This document shows positions 14,392 through 22,580 of a stretch of DNA of 24,975 nucleotides, one piece after another (positions within the stretch are counted from its first letter, which is position 1; each line of letters starts with the position of its first letter). Source of the DNA: an uncultured Collinsella sp. (GTDB lineage: Bacteria > Actinomycetota > Coriobacteriia > Coriobacteriales > Coriobacteriaceae); contig CATWID010000027.1 of assembly GCA_958350755.1 (NCBI GenBank), forward strand, positions 1 to 24,975, in the 5' to 3' direction. A model generated the notes under the pieces. It worked only from the letters and a program-made list of their open reading frames with translations, ran no database searches and had not been told where the DNA came from. The translations under genes were made by a program, and so were the position numbers.

Positions 14392-15186
14392 CTATCCCCT
14401 AAAAACGTCGGTGAGCATAGCGAGTGCCTCGAGCACGCCGCCGCCGACCGACGTCGCCTTGTCCGAAATATAGTTGATATAGCTGGCGTCGCCGCGCGGG
14501 TCGACATCGGCGCACTTAAAGCCCTCGGTGACCTGAACGCCGTCTGCCAAAAGGCCGCGCAAGCAGCCGTCAATCTGCGTGACCATGGGCGTATCGCCCG
14601 CGTAGCCAATCACGTCTCCGGCGCTCACGATATCGCCGATCGCATGGTCGGACCTAAACACACCGGCGGCGGGGCTGTGGATTACACGCTCCTTGCCGTA
14701 TCCGCCGATCATGCCCGGCACGCCCGTGTTGGGCTGGGGTGAGCCCTGGGTGATGACGCGGCCGAGGAAATGCCCGCGCATAGTCTCGACCACGGCATCG
14801 CAATCAACCGGTGCGGTAAAGCCCGGCCCTACCGCGATGACGGCAGGAGCCATGTCGCGCGTGGTGCCCAGATTGCGCTTGGCCAGAATAGCGTCTACCA
14901 CGGCCGCGGGCCTAAGTTCGCCGAGCATCTGTGCCCGGGGGTCCACCACCACGGCGACATCCCCCGCCTCGGTAATCTCAAGCGCCTCGACCGGCGTCTG
15001 CGCCAAGCGGGCACGAATGCCCTCGACCTCGACCTCGACCAAGCGAATGGCCTCGCAAAAACTGATCGTGCGACGGATGCACGTGGGGACCGCGATATCG
15101 GCCATGACGACCGACACGCCGGCGCGCACCAGACGAGCAGCCACGCCCGTGGCGATATCGCCTGCGCCGCGAACATAAACGAGCAT
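14392..15186 (-). CDS. yqeB: YqeB/EF2563-family selenium-dependent molybdenum hydroxylase system protein
   Basis: Members of this family accompany labile-selenium molybdenum hydroxylases and are thought to help build or insert the selenated cofactor; the exact reaction is not established. The 264-residue protein opens with the nucleotide-binding-like GAGDIATGVAARLVRAG (7-23). It contains RRTISFCEA, a GPGFTAPVDCDAVVET segment and HSPAAGVFRSDHAIGDIV, followed by QIDGCLRGLLADG, all characteristic of the family. It is the first gene of a two-gene - strand unit with xdhC and is divergent from yqeC. ATG 15186 follows GGGAGGT. Confidence 0.9.
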   Translation of the reverse strand: MLVYVRGAGDIATGVAARLVRAGVSVVMADIAVPTCIRRTISFCEAIRLVEVEVEGIRARLAQTPVEALEITEAGDVAVVVDPRAQMLGELRPAAVVDAILAKRNLGTTRDMAPAVIAVGPGFTAPVDCDAVVETMRGHFLGRVITQGSPQPNTGVPGMIGGYGKERVIHSPAAGVFRSDHAIGDIVSAGDVIGYAGDTPMVTQIDGCLRGLLADGVQVTEGFKCADVDPRGDASYINYISDKATSVGGGVLEALAMLTDVFRG

Positions 15187-15227
15187 TCCCGGGGCACCTC
15201 CCTGTGCTACGGTTTGAGCAGAGCAAA

Positions 15228-15266
15228 AGCGGTTCGACCGCTACTCTGATGATTATTTATTATCAC
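15228..15266. promoter_or_regulatory. Divergent promoter region of yqeB and yqeC with two dyads
   Basis: The 102-base divergent gap contains AGCGGT-TCG-ACCGCT (15228-15242), a perfect inverted repeat. Next to it is TGATGAT-N5-ATTATCA (15248-15266), inverted at 6 of 7 positions. The gap turns AT-rich next to yqeC, with TATTAT boxes that could act as -10 elements. Either dyad could bind a shared regulator of the two cofactor-maturation units. Confidence 0.35.
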
Positions 15267-15288
15267 AGTATTATACGGCGGTGAACAG

Positions 15289-16026
15289 ATGGAAACGGTT
15301 GGCGGCAATCTTGCCTCTGCGCTCAGGATCGAGCCGGGCATTACCGCGATTATCGGCAGTGGCGGCAAGTCGACCTTGCTAAAGACGCTCGGCCTTGAGC
15401 TTATGCGCGCTGGCGACCGCGTGCTCCTCTGCACCACCACGCGCATGTTCCCCGTCGCCGGCGTGCCGTGGGACGGGTCGAGCCGTCGCCTGGACGCCGC
15501 GCCTTGGAAGCCGGGGGCCCTGCATGTTCCCGGCTGCACTTGCGAGGCATGCGCGGGACTTGTCCGAGGAAGTATCTGCCAGGCGGGTGTTTTGAACCCG
15601 GAGACAGGCAAGCTCTCCGCCCCCGCCGAGCCGCCCAACGAGCTGGCGCAGCGCTTTGACTATGTGTTGGCCGAGGCAGATGGCAGCAAGCGACTCCCGC
15701 TCAAGGCGCATGCCGCCTGGGAGCCGGTAATTCCCGCCGCCACGGCAAACGTTGTCTGGGTCGTCGGCGCCTCGGGGCTGGGCAAGCCCGTCGCCGAGGT
15801 TGTCCACCGCCCCGAGCTCTTCTGCGAGCGCTGCGGCTGCGAGCCTACCGACATCGCCACGCCCGAGCGCGTCGCCCAGGTGCTCAATGCCGAGATGCAG
15901 GCGCTGGGACTCAGCACCGCACGCGTCATGCTCAACCAAGCCGACACGCTTGCCGACCCAACAATGGCAAATCGCTTCGAGGCAGCCCTCAACCGCCCCC
16001 TCATCGCCACCAGCCTCCAGGGGTAG
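15289..16026 (+). CDS. yqeC: Selenium-dependent hydroxylase accessory protein YqeC
   Basis: YqeC is an accessory protein of selenium-dependent molybdenum hydroxylases with a P-loop fold; its precise step is unknown. The 245-residue protein has the Walker-A-like GSGGKSTLLKTLG (23-35), TTTRMFPV (49-56), and the family motif EADGSKRLPLKAHAAWEPVI (129-148). Unusually, it carries two cysteine clusters, C83-x-C85-x2-C88 and C179-x2-C182-x-C184, which could bind a metal. It is the only + strand gene of the cofactor group, divergent from yqeB and convergent with hyuA. Its stop codon lies inside a nested palindrome. Confidence 0.9.
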   Translation: METVGGNLASALRIEPGITAIIGSGGKSTLLKTLGLELMRAGDRVLLCTTTRMFPVAGVPWDGSSRRLDAAPWKPGALHVPGCTCEACAGLVRGSICQAGVLNPETGKLSAPAEPPNELAQRFDYVLAEADGSKRLPLKAHAAWEPVIPAATANVVWVVGASGLGKPVAEVVHRPELFCERCGCEPTDIATPERVAQVLNAEMQALGLSTARVMLNQADTLADPTMANRFEAALNRPLIATSLQG

Positions 16027-16091
16027 CAATTTGGGACGGGGCTCTTTTTGCTACCCCGTCCCAAAAAATCATCTCCCAAATTAGCTACCCC
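16020..16091. repeat. Nested palindrome between the convergent yqeC and hyuA ends
   Basis: The inner arms TTGGGACGGGG (16031-16041) and CCCCGTCCCAA (16054-16064) are perfect inverted repeats. The outer arms GGGGTAGCAATTTGGGA (16020-16036) and its inverse (16074-16091) match except for one extra base. The element includes the yqeC stop and ends 14 bases before the hyuA stop. It may terminate both converging transcripts, although neither strand has a clean stem followed by U. Confidence 0.8.
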
Positions 16092-16104
16092 GGCGCCCTT
16101 CTTG

Positions 16105-17472
16105 CTAGCGGGGGACGTAGCGGCCGGGTTGGGCTCCAGTGGGCTCGCCGTCGCGTGCCGCCAGCACGCCGTTCACAAACACGGCCTTGGCGCGGCCATG
16201 TGCCTCAAAGCCCTCGAGCGGAGTGTAGTCCACGGCCTGATGCTGCGTCGCGGCGCTGATCGTCCAACGCGCGCACGGATCCCACACGCACACGTCGGCA
16301 TCGGCGCCCTCGGCAAGACAGCCCTTGCGCGGATACATGCCAAAAACGCGCGCCGGATTCTCGCTCATCAAGCGGCACAGATCCTCGGGACCCAGCTGTC
16401 CCTCAAAGCTCGTAGCGATCGCGACGGGACGATGCTCCACGCCGGGCCCGCCGTTGGGAATCGCGCGGAAATCATCGCGTCCTCGGTCCTTTTGCCCGTG
16501 CAGGTTAAAGCTGCAATGATCGGTCGCAATAGTATCGATCTCGCCAGCCACAAGCGCCTCGCGCAGCGCGGCACGGTCACCGGTATGGCGCAGCGGCGGG
16601 CTCATCACATACTTGGCGCCCGCAAAGCCGTCCTCTCCCTGTTCAAGGTAGCAGGTGTCGTCGAGCATCAGATACTGAGGGCAGGTCTCGACATAGATGT
16701 TCTTCTGCCCGTGCGCTTTGGCAGCGCGAATGGCCTCGAGCCCCAGCTTGGTCGAAAGGTGCACCACGTTGACCGGAGCGTCCCCGGCCAAGTGCGCCAG
16801 ATACAGCAGGCGGCTCACGGCCTCGGCCTCACACACGTCCGGACGGCTGAGCGCATGGCCCTCGGGCCCGTGGATACCCTGCTCAAACACGCGCTTCTGC
16901 AGCGCGTTGACCAACGTGCCGTTCTCGCAATGCACGCACAGGATACCGCCCACGCGCTTGAGCTCCTCCAGCACCTCGAGCGTCTCGGCATCGTCCAGGC
17001 GCAGATGGTCGTAGGCAAAGTAGGTCTTAAACGACGACACGCCCGCCTCGCGCATGGCCGAAAGATCGGCGCGGTTGCGCTCATTCCACTCGGCAAGCGC
17101 CATATGGAAGGCATAGTTGGCGGTGCAGGTGCCGTCGGCGCGATGATGCCACTCGACCAAGGCATCGGGCATGGTCACGCCGCGATCGGCCGTCGCGTAG
17201 TCCACAATGGTCGTCGTGCCGCCGCAGGCAGCCGCGCGCGTGCCGGTCTCAAAGCTATCGGCTGTCCAATCCATGCCGGTCCAGCACTGCATGTGCGTGT
17301 GCCCATCGATAAAGCCCGGGAACACCCAGCAGCCCGCGGCATCCTCGACGGTATCGCCCTCGGCCGGCTCAATCGCCGCGGCGATCCGCACGATCTTATC
17401 GCCATCCATGGCAAGATCGGCGCGACGAAGCCCCTGGGGCGTCACGAGCGCGCCGTTTTTGATGATGATCAT
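16105..17472 (-). CDS. hyuA: Dihydropyrimidinase/hydantoinase family amidohydrolase
   Basis: This is a cyclic amidohydrolase that opens hydantoin- or dihydropyrimidine-like rings; in yge/yqe clusters it is taken to act on a purine-derived ring. The 455-residue protein has a complete binuclear site: His58 and His60 (DGHTHM), the carboxylatable Lys149 (SSFKTYFAY), His181 (CVHCENG), His238 (VVHLST) and Asp318 (ATDHCSF). It lies 9 bases after the YgfJ-like gene, whose TAA overlaps the AAGGAG site used here, so the two are co-translated. It corresponds to E. coli HyuA/HydA (YgeZ). The true substrate is not visible from sequence. Confidence 0.92.
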   Translation of the reverse strand: MIIIKNGALVTPQGLRRADLAMDGDKIVRIAAAIEPAEGDTVEDAAGCWVFPGFIDGHTHMQCWTGMDWTADSFETGTRAAACGGTTTIVDYATADRGVTMPDALVEWHHRADGTCTANYAFHMALAEWNERNRADLSAMREAGVSSFKTYFAYDHLRLDDAETLEVLEELKRVGGILCVHCENGTLVNALQKRVFEQGIHGPEGHALSRPDVCEAEAVSRLLYLAHLAGDAPVNVVHLSTKLGLEAIRAAKAHGQKNIYVETCPQYLMLDDTCYLEQGEDGFAGAKYVMSPPLRHTGDRAALREALVAGEIDTIATDHCSFNLHGQKDRGRDDFRAIPNGGPGVEHRPVAIATSFEGQLGPEDLCRLMSENPARVFGMYPRKGCLAEGADADVCVWDPCARWTISAATQHQAVDYTPLEGFEAHGRAKAVFVNGVLAARDGEPTGAQPGRYVPR

Positions 17473-17481
17473 AATTGCTCC

Positions 17482-18096
17482 TTATTGATTGATGCAGTTG
17501 GCCACGCGATCAAAATACGAGCAGGCGGCGATATGCTCCGTTATGCGTCGCTGTCCCTTGGCGGTGTCGACATCCCACAGCTCATAGGCGCGCGCTTCGA
17601 CCAACGCAACGTCGACACGGCCTTTGAGGATCGAACCGCCGCCGTCCTTACCCTCAAGACACATAAGTGCATCGAACAGTTCCGCCGGAAAGAGCACCGG
17701 GCTCGAAGGCTCACCGTTGCACGCAAGACGCACCGGATACTTGCGGCCACGCTCATCAAACGCGCGAACCATGGTCTCAAAAGAATCCGAACTCACGAGC
17801 GGCTGGTCGCCCGGCAAAAAGAGGCAACCCTTCCAGCCGCGGCTCGCCCCCCACGAAAGGCCCGCACGGACGCTTTCGCTCCTGAGCTTGCCATCGTGCA
17901 GCACGCACGGGCAATGCTTGTCCTCGCAAATCTGGGCGACCTCGGGCCAACGCGTCGAAACCACGACGTCAAAGCCCCGGGGAACCGAATCGATAGTCCG
18001 GGCAATCAGCGGCTTGCCATAGATATCGGCAAGCATCTTGTTAGAGCCAAACCGCTTGCCCTCGCCCGAAGCCATAATGACGCAACCGAGTTTCAT
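17482..18096 (-). CDS. ygfJ: YgfJ/MocA-type nucleotidyltransferase
   Basis: The 204-residue protein belongs to the MobA/MocA nucleotidyltransferase family, which attaches CMP or GMP to molybdopterin cofactor. The sequence has the N-terminal nucleotide-binding loop MASGEGKRFGSNKM (8-21), and FLPGDQPL (93-100) holds the metal-binding Asp. SSPVLFPAELFDAL is the usual acceptor-side motif. In selenium-dependent hydroxylase clusters this position is taken by YgfJ, expected to make the cytosine dinucleotide cofactor or a related form. The start is ATG 18096 behind GGGGAGGT; an upstream in-frame extension is not supported. It leads a two-gene unit with hyuA. Confidence 0.85.
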   Translation of the reverse strand: MKLGCVIMASGEGKRFGSNKMLADIYGKPLIARTIDSVPRGFDVVVSTRWPEVAQICEDKHCPCVLHDGKLRSESVRAGLSWGASRGWKGCLFLPGDQPLVSSDSFETMVRAFDERGRKYPVRLACNGEPSSPVLFPAELFDALMCLEGKDGGGSILKGRVDVALVEARAYELWDVDTAKGQRRITEHIAACSYFDRVANCINQ

Positions 18097-18184
18097 GGCG
18101 ATACCTCCCCTGAAACCATCGTACCCATAACTCGCGTCGCGGGGCATCTACATCGAAAGCGCTTATCCCGCACGCCCACGATGC

Positions 18185-18222
18185 AAAAAGGGGCACCCCG
18201 CCGGTTGGCAGAGCGCCCCCTT
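18185..18222 (-). terminator. Probable terminator after ygeW
   Basis: On the - strand, an AAAGGGGG stretch near 18222 can pair imperfectly with GTGCCCCTTTTT, which ends in five T near 18186. It lies 25 bases after the ygeW stop. The stem has bulges, so it is less certain than the argR and rplQ terminators. It would separate ygeW from the ygfJ-hyuA unit. Confidence 0.6.
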
Positions 18223-18246
18223 TACATGGCTTACCTCAGCGCGGCT

Positions 18247-19449
18247 TTAGGCCTGGAACCAACGGGCGGTGTTGCGCTCGTCGAGGGCCTTGAGGGTAGC
18301 GGCGGGATCGGCAACCTTCTGCAGGAACATCATGGCTGCGATGGCGTACGGCTTGTAGCTGGCCTCCTTGTACATGCCCACGCGGTGCATGTCAAAGACG
18401 TCGGCGTTGACCTCGCCGTGCTCGCAGGAGACACCGGAGATGTCGGCGGGCAGCGGGTGCATAAAGATGGTGTCCTGGCCGTTGGCGGTCTTCTCCATGA
18501 GCTCGGTCGTGGAGCACCAGTCCTGATGGGTGGCGTTCTGAGCGAGCAGCTCCTTCTCGAGCGCTGCGATGCCGGCGTCGTCGCCCTCGGCGTACAGGTT
18601 GGTACGCTTCTCCATTGCGGCAAACGGAGCCCAGCTCTTGGGGATCACGATGTCGGCGCCCTCGAAGGCCTCGGCCATGGTGTTGACCTGCTTAAAGGTG
18701 GTGCCGGACTCGGCGGCATAGCCCTTGGCGCGCTCGACGACCTCGGGCATGAGGTCGTAGCCCTCGGGGTGGGCCAGGGTGACGTCCATGCCAAAGCGGG
18801 GCAGCAGGCTGATCAGCGACTGCGGGCAGGACAGCGGCTTGCCGTAAGAGGGCGAATAGGCCCAGGTGACGGCAACCTTCTTGCCCTTGAGGTTCTCAAG
18901 ACCGCCAAACTCGTTGATGAGGTAGAGCATGTCGGCAGAGGACTGCGTGGGGTGATCGGAGTCGGACTGCAGGGAGATGAGCGTGGGACGGTGATCCAGA
19001 ACGCCGTCCTCGTAGGCCTGCTGGACAGACTCGGAGACCTCGGCCATGTAGGCGTCGCCCTTGCCGATGTACATGTCGTCGCGGATGCCGATGACGTCGG
19101 CCATGAAGGAGATCATGGTAGCGGTCTCGCGGACGGTCTCGCCGTGAGCGATCTGGGACTTCTTCTCGTCCAGGTCCTGCAGCTCGAGGCCGAGCAGGTT
19201 GGCGGCCTTAGAGAAGGAGAAGCGCGTACGGGTGGAGTTGTCGCGGAACAGGGAGACGGCCAGGCCCGAGTCGAAGATCTTGGACGAAACGTTGTTCTCA
19301 CGCAGCTCGCGCAGGGCGTCGGCAACGATGTAGAGAGCCTTGAGCTCATCGGTGGTCTTATCCCAGGTGTGCAGGAAGTCGCTGCCGTACATGCCCTTAA
19401 AATCGAGGCCGTTCAGCTGCTCGACGAGCTCGGTAAACTTGGCGTCCAT
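18247..19449 (-). CDS. ygeW: YgeW family knotted carbamoyltransferase
   Basis: YgeW enzymes are aspartate/ornithine carbamoyltransferase relatives with a trefoil knot. The acceptor is uncertain, and in purine-degrading clusters they are expected to run in the phosphorolytic direction to make carbamoyl phosphate. The 400-residue protein has the carbamoyl-phosphate loop NSTRTRFSFS (71-80), HPTQSSAD (166-173), the CSTTELM segment (312-318) and HPLPADI (331-337). ATG 19449 follows AAAGGA. A longer frame to 19641 lacks coding character. It is flanked by a terminator downstream and a 201-base gap upstream, so it may be transcribed alone. Carbamate kinase is not nearby. Confidence 0.93.
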   Translation of the reverse strand: MDAKFTELVEQLNGLDFKGMYGSDFLHTWDKTTDELKALYIVADALRELRENNVSSKIFDSGLAVSLFRDNSTRTRFSFSKAANLLGLELQDLDEKKSQIAHGETVRETATMISFMADVIGIRDDMYIGKGDAYMAEVSESVQQAYEDGVLDHRPTLISLQSDSDHPTQSSADMLYLINEFGGLENLKGKKVAVTWAYSPSYGKPLSCPQSLISLLPRFGMDVTLAHPEGYDLMPEVVERAKGYAAESGTTFKQVNTMAEAFEGADIVIPKSWAPFAAMEKRTNLYAEGDDAGIAALEKELLAQNATHQDWCSTTELMEKTANGQDTIFMHPLPADISGVSCEHGEVNADVFDMHRVGMYKEASYKPYAIAAMMFLQKVADPAATLKALDERNTARWFQA

Positions 19450-19650
19450 GTAAATATCCTTTCCAAAGATGAAACGATCGCAATGAGTAGATGCGCTCCG
19501 GCATGCGCGTGTGGCTAGAACATGCAGAGCACTATGACAAGGACCCGCTACCGTTGAGGAAGCATGGGAGATAACGACCACGGGCCCCAAGTCAACAGGG
19601 GGTGCCGGGGACACGAGCGGCCCCCGGCTCAACAAGATCAAGGAATGGGA
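19450..19650 (-). other. Gap between ygeY and ygeW with a GC-rich hairpin and possible ygeW promoter
   Basis: No gene is seen. On the - strand, just after the ygeY stop, CCGGGG and CCCCGG near 19599-19622 can form a stem without a U-run. Further on, TTGTCA is followed after 17 bases by TAGCCA, a weak promoter candidate near 19515-19543. Confidence 0.3.
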
Positions 19651-21036
19651 CTAGTCGATCTTGTTGTTGGTCAGACCAGCGCGGAACACGGTAGCGTCGC
19701 CATCGGCCTGGCTCGGATCGTAGAGGTTCAAAGCAGCAACATACATGGCGGCAGCGGTGACCAGGTCGTCCTTGTAGGTGACCTCGTTGGGAGCGTGAGC
19801 CTGAGACTCGGCACCCGGGCCAAAGCCAACGCAGGGGATGCCATAGCGGCCCTGGATGGAAACGCAGTTCGTGGAGAAGGTCCACTTGTCGCACAGCGGA
19901 CGACCGGTGCGCTTGTCCATGCTGGGCTCGCAGCCGATGCGCTCGTCACCGAACATGGCCTTGTGGGCGTCGACGAGGGCCTTGACGTGCGGAGCGGTCT
20001 CCTTGTTGATCCACGTGGGGAAGTAAGCCTCGGTCTCGTAGACCTCGCCGGTCCAGGACGGACGGTCGTACATGTACATGGAGACCTTCACGTCGTCGCC
20101 GTACTTCTTGGCGGCCGGCAGGTTGCGGATCTCGTCCAGGCAGGACTCCCAGGTCTCGCCGGCGGTCATGCGACGGTCGATGGAGATGGCGCAGGAGTCA
20201 GCGACAGCGCAGCGGCTGGGGCTGGTGTAGAAGATCTGGCTGACGGTGCAGGTGCCGCGGCCCAGGAAGCGGGCGTCCTCGAAGTGCTCGGGGTTGTACT
20301 TAGGGTCGAGCATCTTGACGAGGCCCTTGATGTCGGTCGACTCGTCGCAGCCGTTGTTGTTGAGGGCGCGGACGTCGGCGATGATGTCGGCCATCTTGTA
20401 GATGGCGTTGTCGCCGCGGTCGGGAGCGGAACCGTGGCAGGAGGTGCCGTGAACGTCGACGCGGATCTCCATGCGGCCGCGGTGACCGCGATAGATGCCG
20501 CCGTCGGTGGGCTCGGTGGAAATGACGAACTCGGGCTTAATGCCGTCCTTGTTGTAGATGTACTGCCAGCACATGCCGTCGCAGTCCTCTTCCTGGACGG
20601 TGCCGACGACCATGATCTTGTAGCCCTCGGGGATGAGGCCCATGTCCTTCATCATCTTGGCAGCATAGGTAGCAGAAGCCATGCCACCCTCCTGGTCGGA
20701 GCCGCCGCGGCCGTAGATGATCTCGTCGGTCTCGTAGCCCTCATAGGGATCGGCATCCCAGTTCTCGATGTTGCCGATGCCGACGGTGTCGATGTGGGAG
20801 TCGATGGCGATGATCTTGTCGCCCTCGCCCATAAAGCCCATGACGTTACCCAAGCCATCGACCTTGACCTCGTCATAGCCGAGGCTCTCCATCTCGGCCT
20901 TGATGCAGGCGACAACCTCACCCTCCTCGCAGGACTCAGAGGGGTGAGAGATCATGGCGCGCAGGAAGCGAGTCATATCAGCACGATGGGACTCAGCAGC
21001 AGCCTTAATGGCATCAAAATCGAGTTCTTTAGTCAT
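19651..21036 (-). CDS. ygeY: YgeY family selenium-metabolism-linked M20 hydrolase
   Basis: This is a zinc-dependent amidohydrolase of the M20 family (deacetylase/carbamoylase-like) found with YgeX, YgeW and selenium-dependent hydroxylases. The 461-residue protein has the metal motif IDSHIDTVG with His81 and Asp83, Asp114 in GGSDQEGG, the catalytic Glu pair at QEED (149-150), Glu175 in STEPTDGG and the late His in AESQAHAPNE. Together these form a complete active site. ATG 21036 is chosen because AAAGG lies nine bases upstream; the in-frame TTG at 21045 would abut it. The substrate is probably an N-acylated or carbamoylated intermediate before diaminopropionate, which is inference from context. 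Confidence 0.92.
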   Translation of the reverse strand: MTKELDFDAIKAAAESHRADMTRFLRAMISHPSESCEEGEVVACIKAEMESLGYDEVKVDGLGNVMGFMGEGDKIIAIDSHIDTVGIGNIENWDADPYEGYETDEIIYGRGGSDQEGGMASATYAAKMMKDMGLIPEGYKIMVVGTVQEEDCDGMCWQYIYNKDGIKPEFVISTEPTDGGIYRGHRGRMEIRVDVHGTSCHGSAPDRGDNAIYKMADIIADVRALNNNGCDESTDIKGLVKMLDPKYNPEHFEDARFLGRGTCTVSQIFYTSPSRCAVADSCAISIDRRMTAGETWESCLDEIRNLPAAKKYGDDVKVSMYMYDRPSWTGEVYETEAYFPTWINKETAPHVKALVDAHKAMFGDERIGCEPSMDKRTGRPLCDKWTFSTNCVSIQGRYGIPCVGFGPGAESQAHAPNEVTYKDDLVTAAAMYVAALNLYDPSQADGDATVFRAGLTNNKID

Positions 21037-21061
21037 AACAGTCAACCTTTCTACAAGGGTT

Positions 21062-21105
21062 TACCTACAGGTAGATATTTCAGATAGATCACTTGTGCCA
21101 AGCGG
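21062..21105 (-). promoter_or_regulatory. Possible ygeY promoter with a TACCT-AC-AGGTA dyad
   Basis: On the - strand, TTGGCA (5/6 to the -35 consensus) lies 18 bases before TATCTA, a poor -10. Just downstream is a 5-bp inverted repeat, TACCT-AC-AGGTA (21062-21073), in a position suited to an operator. The AACAAA-N3-TTTGTT motif of the ygeX upstream region is not present here. Confidence 0.3.
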
Positions 21106-21140
21106 CGTGAGGTTGAGCACCCCACAAGCAAGTAACCATA

Positions 21141-21258
21141 GGAGGCGGACGGAGGACTTTGCTCCGTCGCGAGTTCCGCACGAGCCGGAGAGCACTTAAT
21201 GTGCTCTCCGTGCGAGCAGGACTGTCCGAGCAGGGAGTAAAGTCCTCCGGCTGCCTCC
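21141..21258. repeat. Large nested palindrome between ygeX and ygeY
   Basis: The 25-base arms at 21141-21165 and 21234-21258 are inverted copies with three mismatches. A central perfect 10-bp stem-loop, CGGAGAGCAC-TTAAT-GTGCTCTCCG (21186-21210), lies between them. The left arm contains GGACGGAGGA, shared with the palindrome at 13207-13293. It begins 16 bases after the ygeX stop on the - strand and could block read-through into ygeY. Confidence 0.85.
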
Positions 21259-21273
21259 GGACAGGTCAGTCTG

Positions 21274-22488
21274 CTAGCAGGTCGGATACTCGCCCTCCCA
21301 GACGATGCGACGGTACTGATCCGGATCGGTGTCGCCCTCGGTGGAGAAGCAGAGCACGGAGCTCGTCTTGTCCAGGCCGATGAGCTCCTTGAGCTCGGCG
21401 TACTCGGGATCGAGCATGAGGGTCTCGACCAGGCCGGTGGTCACGGCGCCGGACTCGCCGGAGATGACGCGCGGGTCGCCCTTCTCGGGAGCACCCAGGG
21501 TACGCATACCGCGAGCGGTGACCCAGTCGGGGCAGGACACGAACGCGGTGGTGTGGTTGCGCAGGATATCCCAGCCCAAGATGTTGGGCTCGCCGCAGCA
21601 CAGGCCGGCCATGATGGAGGGCATGTCGCCGTCCACAATGCGCGGATCGCCGTCGCCGGCGGCAGCGCCCTTGTACAGGCAGGCGGCAGGCGCGCACTCG
21701 ACCACGACGAAGGTGGGCGGGTTATCGGGATACAGGTTGGTGAAGTAGCCCACCACGGCGCCGGCGAGCGAGCCTACGCCAGCCTGGACAAAGACGTGCG
21801 TCGGGCGGTTGATGGCCATCTCGCGCAGCTGCTCGGCAGCCTCGGAAGCCATGGTGCCGTAGCCCTCCATGATCCAGGACGGGATCTTCTCGTAGCCCTC
21901 CCAAGCGGTGTCCTGAACGATAACGCCGCGCTCGCAAGCGTCGGCCTCGGCGGCGGCCATGCGCACGCACTCGTCGTAGTTGACCTCTTCGATGGTCACC
22001 GTGGCGCCCTCGGCGGCGATGTTATCAAAGCGGGGCTTGGTGGAACCCTTGGGCATGTGCACGACGGCCTTCTGGCCCAGCTTGTTGGCAGCCCATGCCA
22101 CGCCGCGGCCATGGTTGCCGTCGGTGGCGGTAAAGAAGGTGGCCTGGCCAAAGTCCTTGGCCAGCTGATCGGAGGTCAGGTAATCGAAGGTGCAGTCGGC
22201 AACGTCCTTGCCGGTCTCGTCGGCAATGTAGTTGGCCATGGCAAACGAGCCGCCCAGAACCTTAAAGGCGTTGAGGCCAAAGCGATAGCTCTCGTCCTTA
22301 ACGCACAGGTTGGACAGGCCCAGGCGCGCAGCCTGACCGTCCAGGCGGGCAAGCGGAGTGACGGTATATTGAGGGAACGACTGGTGGAAGGCGCGGGCCT
22401 TCTTCACGTGGTCGAGGCTCATGATTCCCAAGTGCTTATCATCGCTCTTGGGCATCGTGTTGCCCGCCCACTGGATCTTATCGGCCAT
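21274..22488 (-). CDS. ygeX: Diaminopropionate ammonia-lyase
   Basis: This PLP enzyme converts 2,3-diaminopropionate to pyruvate and two ammonia. The 404-residue protein has the PLP lysine at Lys76 in RFGLNAFKVLGG, the substrate loop TATDGNHGRG (120-129) and the glycine-rich phosphate loop VQAGVGSLAG (about 234-243), in the family order. Length and N-terminus match E. coli YgeX. ATG 22488 follows AAGGAG. It is transcribed divergently from the regulator at 22766, across a region with paired palindromic sites, so it is the likely primary target of that regulator. Confidence 0.95.
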   Translation of the reverse strand: MADKIQWAGNTMPKSDDKHLGIMSLDHVKKARAFHQSFPQYTVTPLARLDGQAARLGLSNLCVKDESYRFGLNAFKVLGGSFAMANYIADETGKDVADCTFDYLTSDQLAKDFGQATFFTATDGNHGRGVAWAANKLGQKAVVHMPKGSTKPRFDNIAAEGATVTIEEVNYDECVRMAAAEADACERGVIVQDTAWEGYEKIPSWIMEGYGTMASEAAEQLREMAINRPTHVFVQAGVGSLAGAVVGYFTNLYPDNPPTFVVVECAPAACLYKGAAAGDGDPRIVDGDMPSIMAGLCCGEPNILGWDILRNHTTAFVSCPDWVTARGMRTLGAPEKGDPRVISGESGAVTTGLVETLMLDPEYAELKELIGLDKTSSVLCFSTEGDTDPDQYRRIVWEGEYPTC

Positions 22489-22580
22489 ACGGTGAACTCC
22501 TTAAGTCCTCTCTTGCCGGCCCCCGCATACGCGTTTCAGCCCGATCCCATTCACACGGCTGAACTTTTATGTGGATGCCA

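Noticed and set aside
12994..14742. Long + strand open frame across the rplE-xdhC spacer and xdhC
   Set aside because: It crosses a palindrome and lies antisense to xdhC and yqeB, with no family resemblance.
16048..19518. Very long + strand open frame (over 1,150 codons) opposite hyuA, ygfJ and ygeW
   Set aside because: It runs antisense to three genes with intact family motifs. Its product has no recognisable domains and is rich in Gly, His, Arg and Leu, as expected from the complement of high-GC codons.
19450..19641. N-terminal extension of ygeW by 64 codons
   Set aside because: It lacks family similarity, and the ATG at 19449 has a good ribosome-binding site and gives the expected length.
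19564..21087. Long + strand open frame opposite ygeY
   Set aside because: It is a Val/Gly/Asp-rich shadow with no motif, and ygeY on the other strand has a complete active site.
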